Below, piece by piece: positions 9,201 through 21,200 of a stretch of 64,000 nt of DNA. The stretch covers positions 101,792,115 through 101,856,114 of the forward strand of contig OY986435.1 in NCBI GenBank assembly GCA_963920525.1. The letters run 5' to 3'. Under the pieces are notes generated by a model, which saw only the letters and a program-made list of their open reading frames with translations, made no database searches and had not been told where the DNA came from. Origin of the DNA: Dichetophora obliterata (lineage: Eukaryota; Arthropoda; Insecta; Diptera; Sciomyzidae). Position 1 is the stretch's first letter; each line of letters starts with the position of its first letter. A program made the position numbers and the translations under genes.

Positions 9201-12200
9201 GCTTTATTTAGTTCGCTGTCTCCATTGGTAGCGACAATTCTCCCAAGATACTGGAAACCCTTTTCTCCCTCAATCGGCTGTCAAGCATTGCATAATTAGG
9301 GCGATCAATTTGTTTCAAGGTTGATAACACTGATCGACACTAGATTTATTACACGAACTCTTATAAGAGGTTAATACTCTGATCATTCCGATGCATTTTT
9401 GTATGCGTCATGGTATTTAAATATTTCATAAATATTAAGTAAAGGTAATTTTATTCCAAAAAATCTGATAAGGTAGTTTAAAGTAGTATTCTCTCCCTTT
9501 AAATCCCACTTTGAATTACATCAATACCTTTTATGTTTTCTACGAAATATTTCACGTGCTGAAATCATATGTGATACCTTTAGTATTGCCAGAAATGAAA
9601 TATGTTTAGCTGACCATCCGGACTTGTTTATAGACGGCAGGAAGCTTTAACTAGTAAGCTATGTAAAAAGTCTGCGTATTTTTAGATATAAACTAGCAGG
9701 CCACTGTTGTCCGCGGCTTCGCCACGGACGTTTTTTTATCAATCTCCTTAACGCCTTAAAGACGGGACCATTTTTTCACACATGTGCTTATTTTTACCTA
9801 ATTTTGATTTTGACTAATTATCACTTAGTGATGCGATATCGAATCATCGTCCTTATTGGGTTAAGACAATACATATCAAAGAAATAAAAAATGTTTGTTT
9901 TTTTAAATTTTATTTTGTTTTCGAGCGCAGCCCTGCATTTATGTGCATCGCACTTTTTGCCTTGCTCGAAGCCAGGGTTGCCATACAAGAAAAAATTTTC
10001 TACCAAAATTCCTAAAGAATTTAAAAATATAAAAAAAAATTACCAAATTTTTCTTTAATTTAAAAGTAAATAATTGATATGTATTTTTTCATTTTTAAAA
10101 AAATTAATTTTTATTAAACATTTAATTTGTAAAAAAAAAAACAGAAGTAAACGTATATAATACGATAAAAAACATTTAAGTATTAAAATCACATTTCTAT
10201 AATACAGTCGAACTTCCCTATAATGAATTCGCAAACGACCAGAAAATTACTTCCTTATATAGAAATTTCATTGTACAGAAATAATGATATTTTTTCCACT
10301 TTTCTCTAAAAGAATCTGTTACTATTTAAGTTTGAATTACACCTTTCCATTTTTCTTCCTCACAAAACCTTGTAATACATTTAGAAATGTAAACTCATTA
10401 GTCGGTACGTTACTCCTCATCGCCACAAAGGTTCGAAGTATGTCAATTGATAAAGAAATTCGTCCCAATGTAATTATCGTCCCGTAATTATTTGGCAATA
10501 GGATCATAATATGAACATGAGTATGTACATAAGTTATAAAATAAATACTTTCCACAACTTCGTTCACTGAACACAGTCAACTACTGACAAAATTGCTAGT
10601 GATAGTACTTTCTTATTTTTATTTTTCTGTAGTTACTTTCAACTTTTGGGCATCCCCTAATAATGTTTTACTTTTTCTTTCCACACAGTGACATCAATAT
10701 GCGTAACAGAAAATAGTTTGAAAAAATTCATTATATATCAATTTGCAGCTGCAAAATTTGTTCATTATAGAGAAAGATTCACTGTATGGAATATCATTAT
10801 AAGGTGATGTAAATACATTTAGAAGGAGAACATAGAGGGAAGATCAACTGTATCAAGTTTTAATATATGACTTTGCCATTCAAACCAAACAAAAATTTAT
10901 TAACCTTTAAGTGTGGAGGTGGTTGTAAATTTTACCACCTCTTTAAATATTTTTGTCGTCTTTAACAGAAGTCTAGTTAAACAAAGTGCCAGCTTTGTTA
11001 ACTTAAAAAACAAAAAAATTGAAAATTGTATTTATTTTAAGCAAAAATATTAACACTTGGTTTTAAACAAAAAACCCCTTTTTATTAGAATTCTTTAGTT
11101 AAATTAAAATGGGGTCAAATTTACCACCACGCACATGTCAAAAAAATTCACCTCCAAAGTTAAAAGTTAATTCAATTTTTTTAAATATTTTAAAAGTATT
11201 TGCCTCTTTGTATTAAAAATAAATATGAACTTATTAAATATTATATATTATAAAGTTAAAATAAAATAATTAAAATAAAAGTTTAATCTAAAAATCGTTT
11301 CCTCTTCAACCACACATAATGAGGCTTATTTTTTACTTCGCAAAGTTCTTTGGACAGCATAATGCTATTGATGGTTCTGAAATGTAACTTCTTTCGAAGC
11401 TTCGTGTTAATACATGCAAATTCAGAAAACTTTCTTTTTGCTGCAGCCAAGCTGTGAAGTACCGACACTAAATTGAAAACAAAACCTGTTAAATCCTTAA
11501 CCTTTCTCCCAAGCGTTTTTTTAATTTCAAACTTTATTCCAAAAATCTATAATCAATCTATAATCAATATAACATCATAATCAATGCTAACTTCAAGGTT
11601 AGAAAGCCTTAGAAGCTTCCATTGAGTGACAACATTTTCAGTATAACCATCTTTTAAATAAAAAAATTTGAGATCAGTGGTAATATAGAAATTTCGGATT
11701 TTGGCAATATAGTACTTGGAGTTAAAATTTAAAGGTTTTTATGTCGTCCCTACAAAAATCTTAAGGGCAGCTTTTATTTTTTCGGAATAATTACTTAATA
11801 ATGTACTTTAAGCTAAAAAATTTTTTCACTAGTGAAACATATGTATGTAATAAGGGCTTCTAATTTCAAATCTGAAAATAATTTGTCATTTTTTTTTTTA
11901 AAAAGCCAAAACATTGTTCTTAATACTGCTATAATTTAAGAGTGGAGAGTTAAATACTTACGGAGCAGTGAATTTTTCACGTCAAATAGATTGCAAAACC
12001 GGTTTTTGAATTAAGAACATGACATCTGTGACAACGTCATCAGAACTTTTTAGAAATAGACAACGAATTAACAAGTTTAGGCAATTAAACAAGTTAAGAA
12101 AAGCACGCTACGGTAAGTATTCTGTACTCCGTAAGCATTCTGTACTCCGTAAGCATTCATTTTTTCATTCTCAAATCATACCAGTAATAAGACAAATATT

Positions 12201-15200
12201 TTGGTATTCATTTAAAAAAAAAAAAAATTAGGTCCAAATTAAAATAAATCCATTTTGTTGGAATCTCTAATTTCGCAATAAAAAAATAATATGATTAAAG
12301 ACCAAAAATATTACTTCAAGTCTTCAACTATTGTCTTCACACCAAAGCTAAGAAAAAGGCGCATTTTTCTTTTTTGGGACAAATTTGTCTATCTTCGTCA
12401 GTTATTGCAGTATAAGCGATTGTAAAAATATCCTTTTTACAAACGAAAAAGAAAAAAAAGGTTTTCCTAAAAGAGAATTCCTTGCTTTATATTGAAATAA
12501 AAAATTAGTTTCAAATATTTTTAACTAATGAACCATAAAACTATTATAAATAAAAACATATTGGGGGGCAAATATTAAATGGAATAATGAACATTTAAAT
12601 AAAAAATTTACTTATACAAAAAAAGTCACTGAAACGATAAAGAATTTACCATTTTGCCAAGTCAAAAATTTTCTACCAAAAATGGTAATATTTTACGAAA
12701 ACGGCAACCCTGCTCGAAGCTTATCAGTTTGTTGCGCTGTGCTAGTTGAGCACGAAGAGAAAGAGAATAAAAAATAAGTTCAAAAAACTAAGACCCGACT
12801 ACTAAAAAGCGCTCTCTAAAAAGTATGAAACAAGAAAATATACTCACCTGAAATTTTTATGAACAAATTATTAATTTTTTTGTCTATTAAATAAACAACT
12901 TACACATATTATATTTTATTGCATATAATACTAGTTTATAGTGATGTTCAAAAGATATACTTGGTAGTATGCCAGCTCATATACATTGTCAAATGTCGCG
13001 CTCTAGATGCACTTTGCCCTAAAGCTTTTGATCGCTTACTACTGTTGCTTACTGCTGTTACTTACTACGGATATCTTTTGAACATCACTATAAACTAGTA
13101 TTATATGCAGTGTTGCCATATAGACCGATATATAGGATTTGTTAAGATTTCAGGAAAAAGATCCGATGTTCGGTTTTACATATATTTTTTTTTTAATAAA
13201 GCAATGACTTAAAAAATTATATTTTTCCATATATGTATAATCTTTTTTACTAACGTTTGTATTTTGATAGTTTTTGCTGGCCAAAATCAACGAAATTTAT
13301 CGTTAATTTACTCGAAGCAAAATCACCGTTGTTGTGGTTTTAGAGTTTCACAAATCTGACGAGAACCCGACAAGCAGAGCGCAAAAGTTATGATATGCAA
13401 ATTTTTTTCATGGCAACACTGATTATATGCAATAAAATATATAACGTGTAAGTTGTATAGTTTCCAGTGGCGGCCGAAGCCTAGTGGGTAGAGTGCGTGA
13501 CCACTAAGCTAAAGAACGGCGGTGGCCCGGGTTCAATTCCAGCTCAGACAGAAAGTTTTTTCAATTGAATTAATTTTTCTGTTCGGTCGTCACCTCTCTG
13601 CAGACAATGGCAAACCTCAGAGAGTAAAAGTATTGCCATATAAAGCTTCTTGAGAACATAAGCCAGCCGTTCGGAGTCGGCATAAAACACGTAGGTCCAG
13701 TTCTCGGTCATTTGTGATCAAACATTTAATAACACGCACAACACAATTGATCAATAAGAAGCTAGGTCAAAGTCCTTCCAAGGTCTGAAATGGCCAGTTT
13801 CTTTTTTATATATGTTTCAAAATATGAAATTCCAAATATGAAAAGTTTTTAGGATATTTTTTGTGTCATTTTTCATCGTTTTCAGGCCATTTTTACCTGA
13901 TTTAAGGCATTTTTTTGGTCATTTTTAGAGATATTTAAGTTATTTTATTGTCATTTTGGACGTTTTTCATTTTTAAAGCATTTTTCGTTTTTTTAGGTAA
14001 TTTTAGTGTAATTTGTAAAATTTTTTTTTGTTTTTTTTCGTTTTAAAAAATTTCCAAATGCAAATTTTTAAACATATTGCTTTAATACTAGAGTCCCTTC
14101 AATCAAAAACATTACCTCTTGACAAATGAATAGCTTTGTTTATAGACTTCAATGAAAAAATAGCTCTGATCATGGTGAAACTGACAAAAGGGTACGAAAG
14201 GAAAAATGAAACAAGTGTTAGATAAAAACTCAAATATGCTAGTATAAAATAAATTTTAATTTAGTAATGTTTTATTTTTAAGGCTAAATTTTTTGTTTAT
14301 TTTTTATGCAATTATTTGTGTTTTTTAGGTAATTTTTGTCAGTTTTTTGGTCATTTTCTGCAGTTTTTAGGTAATTTTTGTCATTTTTTTAGGTAATATT
14401 TTCAGTTTTTTAGATCAAAATTCGAGCCCTGTTGATCACCATGCACAGCAGTGTCCGCGTAAGTCAAACGTCATCTTTCCGTTGAGATGTATCAATTGCC
14501 ATGACTCAAGTTATGATTATGGGCCATACTTCTACCGATTTGAGAAATTGTGCTTCTTTTAAAACTAAAATTGCTCCAATCATCGAAAAAAGTACAAACA
14601 CAAATTCAGGACAGTTCAGTAAGCTCTAACTACAAAAAAGTTATGCTTCTGTGGTACGTAATTTTAGTCCTTCTACAAATGCTGATTCTGCGCAATTGTT
14701 CGCAATGTTTTCTCCAATTGCTGAACCACTTTCGAAAATATTTAAAATTTTTAAAAATAATCAAAAATGATTTTAAAGATAATATCCCTCAATGTCAATT
14801 CTTTGGTTAGATACGAAGGGAGATTTTTACTCAAAAATTTTCTTTCAAATTTTTCGGCTGATGTGTATTTAATACAAGAAACCAAATTTAGTGAAACAAA
14901 ATTTAAAAATTGTGGTATAGAAATGATTTCAATTGATGTTTTGATCGCAAACAATTGGATTGCTATTGCATCTGTATACATTTATCCTTCGAACGTTGAG
15001 CTAAATACATTTTTACAAATTTTTCAACAAAACAATCACTTTATTTTTGGCGGTGATTTTAACGCAAGACATTCTTCTTTTGGTGACGTATTTAACAATT
15101 TACTTGGACAGCACTTAAAATTATTCAAGACATAACGAATGTTCTCATATCATCACCAATCACTCCTACTTGTTTTCACTCTCCTTCCGGATCCTACATT

Positions 15201-18200
15201 GACAAATTTATTTTCAATAGCGAATTTTCATTGATTTTCTCTAACATTGGAAATCTTCCATATTTTTCTGATCATAATGCTATAGAAATTTCAATAACTG
15301 GCGGTTTTGCGTTAATTTATCTCACTTGTAATAATTTCTTTATTGAAAAATATAACTATACTAATCTAACCCGTTTCAATAAATTCATTGAAACCCAAAT
15401 CAATCAAATTTATATACCAACTAATGCCAATTTAACTCAAATGGAACTAGAACGCATTTCTGACAGATTTGGGAATATTTTGAATGAAGCTATTGATAAG
15501 TTTGTACCTACCAGAGTCATAAGAGCTAATGGTATTATTTTATCGTATTCTACAATTAAGATACTTAAACATCATCATTCATTGCAACGAAAATTGAATA
15601 GGAGATTTAATAGGTACAAATTTTTACTTAATTGCAAATATCATATGAGACATTTCTTTAACACTTTAAAATGCTTTATAACGCTATTTCTTTTGATATA
15701 AGCAACTATTATAGGAATGTTTTGATCAATACAAACACCACCAGGTATGCTTTTTCTACTGTCAAATTTTTTACTGGCTACAAGAAAAGATCAAAATTAC
15801 CTAATATTATTTTTCAAAACAATGACAAAAATACAGAATACATTAGAACAGAAAACATATAAAATGCCTTTCTGAATCATTTTTTAATTAATCATAATTT
15901 ATCTACAAATTTAAATTCAGTTATGTCGCACTCAGTCCAGCCTTTTAATGATTATCTTTCAAATTCTCAATCTATTATACAATTTAATGGAATAATTTCA
16001 CCAGCCATCAAAGATGAACGTGAGCTTTCGATCGTTAATGAGTCTCTCCATGGTGAAAAAAAAACATTTTAACATCGGTAGATGTTAGAAGTCAGTCGAA
16101 TTATTTCTAAAAAACCAAATAAAAAGGTCTACTGGAATAAATGGTACACCACACTATCTTATCAAACATTTTTTACCAAATATAATTTTATTTTTGACCA
16201 TTCTTTTTAATCATCTAATTTCTTCTTATCATTTTCCTTCTTGTTGGAAAACAGCTCTCATTACTCCAATGCCAAAGCTCAATAAAGTTAAACAATTTTA
16301 ACTAACTGGAGACCTATTTCTAATTTAAACGGCATTTCTAAAATATTTGAGCCCATATTAGCTAATAGAATAATCCTTCATATTAAAAAGCTAGATATAT
16401 TTCAAAACCAGTTTGGTTTCTCTCCTGGTATTTCAACTGAACATGCGCTTGAAAAACTTCAAATAAATATTGATCGCGGTTTGAATACAGGGGTAGTTAC
16501 GTCTTTTGTTTCTTTAGATCTCAACGCAGCATTCGATACAGTTTGGCATAATAGTTTAGTCTTTACGCTTGGTAAGCTCGGTTTTCCAATTTTTGTGATC
16601 AAAATTATGAAAAGTTTTCTAACACATCGCTCTTTCGCGGTGAGACTTGGCAATCATTACTCTAATTTTGCTGATATGTCTTCAGCATGGCAGAATAACC
16701 AGGTAGGGCCGACTCGGTAGCAGACTCGGTCTGCGGGCACGCAGAACGCCCGTAAGGACACCCATACTCTAGAGAAATCTTCTAAGATTAGAACCTTTTC
16801 TCACGAGAGAGACTTAAAAAATTTTCTATTACCCTTTATTTTTTGAACTCTTGTTTTATTAATATATATCATTTTTGAAGTTATGCATGAGTTATAAAAA
16901 GTTGAACTTACATTTTTCATAACTCTTACCCGAGGAAAAGTTTTAGGTCAATCGTTGTAGTAATTTTAAAAATTTTTTAGGCTATGAAGTTTGAAGAACA
17001 ATTTTTTTTGTCTTTGAAATTTTATATATTTAAGTGAAATGAGATATCGTTCTCATCCTTGAATTTTCTTAAAATATACCTCCGTAACTCAATGGGTAAG
17101 AACCGTTTGAACGAATGTGCATCCCTTAGCATTGGGTTGTGCAACTGCCAGCAGAAGTCCAGAAAAGCCAGAAGAAGTTTTTTAACCGTTGATAATGTAA
17201 AAGTCGACTAATCGACTTTTTGAACCTTAAGAAGTCGACTTTTCAACTTTTTTGACATTTTTAAAATATTTTTGTACCGCTCTTGTAGGGCAGTTAAGAA
17301 GCAAATGATTCAATATGAAAAATGTGTTTTATTGTTAAAAAATAAACAAAAACATGGTTCTTCAGTAAATAAATAAAATACACAAAAACAAAATATTGCA
17401 ATTTTAGTTCTTATATAGATAATCAGACTTCTTATGAATAGTTTTTCCCGGGTAATCGGAAAAGGAAGAGTTAATTTTCAAGATAAAGTTTAAGAACATT
17501 TTGAAAATTTTTCATGCAAATTTCTTCATCAACCGTCAATATTTATGAAAGTAAAAAAATGTGATGTCTCTATCTGCTATACAGATTCCCCAAGAAAAAA
17601 TATTCATAATTGGGCTGAATATCAAGCCCTAATCGACGAATTAACGTAAGTGTTATAAACTAAATTTTACAAGAGAATCATTTTCCTTGTTTTTTTTTCA
17701 TAAGCGGTACATGTACATTTTATTTTTGTGTTAGATATAACTTTAGAACAGTTTAACGTAAAGATGTGAAATTTTTGGAGTTGACGACTTTGTTGTCGTA
17801 CTATGGTTTGCCATTTAAAAATTAATCTCGAAAAAGTGGCGCTTACGTTAATTCGGCGGTTAGGGCTCGATATATTTGTGCTCAAGTGAATGCACAATTA
17901 AGGAAACCACATGTTTAGTTTAGTTTATTTATTTTGAGTTTTACTGGTACAACAAGACTCAGGTAATCTTATGAACAGTACCAGCAGTGAAAAAGTACAA
18001 AACACAATATATTTATCTTAAAATTACATTACATTATGAACTTATTAAAGAAAAAACGATAAGCATTTTAAAACCAAAAAATATAGAAGAGACAATATTA
18101 ACTTAAATTACAATATTAAATTTAAATATGCATATTTTATTTTAATACTAACAGGCAAAACATTCCAAAGACGAACAGATTGTACATAAAATTGTCTTTC

Positions 18201-21200
18201 AGACGTTAGACACGTATGCCGCGGATTATTAATTTTGTTTGTACGATTAGAGCGAGAAAAAGTTAATCTTGGGTACAAATAATTAGGTTCATGAGTATTA
18301 ATAATCTTATGCAAAAACAAGAGTGTGCGGTAGTTTAATAAGCTGTCAAAAGTCATATTATATAGCTTTTTTTGGGCAAAATATAGACATATCGGGCAAT
18401 ATTATTGTATAAAACGTTTAATTTTCGTTTATCAAAACTGTCACTGCTGGAAAAAATTTCACAGCCATAAAGCAACGTTGGGACAAGGTAAGTTTTAGCA
18501 AGTAGAACACGAATATTGAGCGGCGTAAAGTACTTGGTTATCCACAGCGAGCGAAGCATACCATACACCTTTCCAACAGTATTATTGATGTGATTATGCC
18601 AGGTTAGGGTTTTATTAAATGTAACACCTAAATTTTTCGAAGTGTCAACATATTCAATAATGGATCCATTTAGTGTGAGTTGTGGGGCTGTTGAAATATC
18701 AAAAATCTTCTTTGAAATCACAAGGCATTTGGATTTCCTAGGATTAAGGTCTTAAACCATTATTATGCGCCCATTTACCAACTTTATCAAGGACATTACT
18801 GTGGTGTAAAGTGAAATTGTGCATGTTATCTTTTTTAGTAAAACCGTACAATTGTGCATCATCGGCGTACATATGTATTTCACAATTATCTAAGACACCC
18901 GGCAGATCATTGATGTACATACAAAAAAAGAGAGGAACTAAAACTGACCCTTGAGGTACACCTCTCCTAACTGGAAGAAATGCTGACGAAACACTATTAG
19001 CAAAGACAGCTTGCGACTTATGTGATAAGTACGACGAGATAAGGTTGACTGTAGTTAAAGAAAAATTAAACATTCTGTTAAGTTTAGTCAACAAAACATC
19101 ATGATCAACAGTGTCAAATGCCTTGGAATGGTCCAAAAGAACTAAAAAGCTAACCTCATTGTCATCCAGACTAACTCGCAGACCCTCACAAAAATCGATA
19201 AGAGCAGTTGTACAACTTGTTTTGGCTCTGAAACCTGATTGCCTGTCAGTTAAAAGGTTGTATTAATGTATGTGTGCATTGATTTGATGACACATGATTT
19301 GTTCTAAAGATTTCGAAAGAAAGGGGAGGATAGCGATGGGGCGGAACTCATCCTGAGATTTCGGTATCGGAACAATTTTTGCCTTTTTTCAACACTGTGG
19401 AAAAACAGATGAAGTGAGAATTGTATTAAAAACGTGTGTTACATATGGAACTATAAAAGGAAGAAGAATTTTTAAAAAAATAGGGTTGATTTTGTCACAT
19501 CCAACAGCATTCGACTTGAATGATAGAATACTTTTTAAAATGTCGGCTTGACTTACACATGTGAAACTCAAATTATGATTTGTATCATATGAGTTAGGGG
19601 CATTTAAATATGTATTTACTTCTACCGAAAGCACCGGAACATCAACGAACTTTTTATTTAGTTCCTCAACATTAACATTGACGCATCCACCAACGTTTTT
19701 GTTCCCAATACCAATACTACGTATTTCTCTCCATTTTTGTTTACTACCTACAGCTTCACCAAACTTATTTGCATAATAGTTATTTTTTGCTGTTTTTACA
19801 TTTTTTACAACCAACGCACGCAAACTTTTGAATTCCTCGTATAAGACTGGAGTCTTAAAACGTTTCCGCCTATTGTATGCGTTAATACGCTTTAATATAA
19901 TTTTTTCAATGGTTTTCGTGAATCAAGGACGTTATTTATGCTTGATTTGCACAAGTTTCATTGGAACAAAGTCATCAAAAAGTTTTTCAATGTTGTTTTG
20001 GAGGAATCCAACTTGATCGGTAACCGAGATCATATCATAAATTAATGTCCAGTTTACATTAGAAGCAGCAGTTTGAAGACAAATATGGTTAAGATTTTTG
20101 AAATCGCGGTAAATGAAACTACGAGAAGTATCAGTCATGTGGAAATCGTAAGTAAGGTAGATCAGGTCATGCTTAGAAAAACTTGGAGCCGTTAATTGAT
20201 CATATAGAAGGATTTTTCCTCTGGCGTTTACAAAAAAAAAGATCTAGTAAGCAGCAGTAGCTAACAGTAGTTAGTTCTAGTGTAATGAGTTGGCATTGTA
20301 ATATTTGCTGGAAACATACCCAAAACTTCCATATTATCCATATCCATATCAATGTACTTTCGGTTAGCAAGTTACTATTAAAGTCTCCAGTTATAACTAT
20401 TTCTGTAAAAGGTAGGGTAATATCTGCAAGCATACTTAAGAAAGGTGTAAAATCAATTGAGTTATTCGGTTGGTAAACACAGCCTTAAGGTAAATTTTGT
20501 TCACTGATAGTAATAACTACAAAAACGTATTCAATATCACTGTTTGGTGGCAAGTATTTTACAGTCAATGGTATCTCTAACATAGATTGCAACTCCACCT
20601 GCATGACCCACCCTGTCCAAAGGAAACATTTTATAGCCATTTAAACTAAAAAGAGAATCTGGCATATCCGTACTGAACCAGGTTTCACCAACTAAACGTA
20701 GAAAAACCAACATGTAAAGATGTTCTGGCGAAAGCCTGTTTCGCAATTGGTTTGCTATGATACCAGCATGAGAAAATAACCTTTCGGATGGCACCGAAGT
20801 TGCAACAATTGATAAATATTTTTTTGCAACGGCCCAAACAAAAAAAAATTCAGTTTTCATGCATTTCCAGACAACAAGCGGATTTTTATTAAGTTTTCGA
20901 TCAACAGCTGGGCGAGCCTGATAAAGGCGCAGCTGAGTGGGCACCCCTTCAATTTCATCAGTTGTAGAGTCCATGTTTGTTTTAACCACCTCATCCAAAA
21001 AACATAATATGTCACTGTTATCGGATTCTTGATTATTAGATGTCGATGCCGCTATCACAACTTCTTCATTTGAAATTTTTGATTGTCTCATCTCGACATT
21101 CACAAAACCATCTTAATGGGGGTGGCTTAATTTTGCAGTAATTATTTATGTACTGCTGCTGCTTATCAAGGATCTAGAAGTGTTAAGGAAGCGTATGGTT

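Noticed and set aside
8855..9299. Open frames on the + strand with hydrophobic residues, a possible small membrane protein
   Set aside because: The opposite strand reads as an RTE reverse transcriptase tail ([15 protein letters not shown]), so these are antisense frames of a transposon relic.
10284..10567. Open frames on both strands inside the small TA-flanked element
   Set aside because: No transposase motif; the frames are short and overlap on opposite strands, as expected by chance.
13466..13545. A tRNA gene (A and B boxes present); the same at 25478-25545
   Set aside because: The cloverleaf stems and anticodon arm do not hold together, and both copies share a long non-tRNA core, which marks a SINE.
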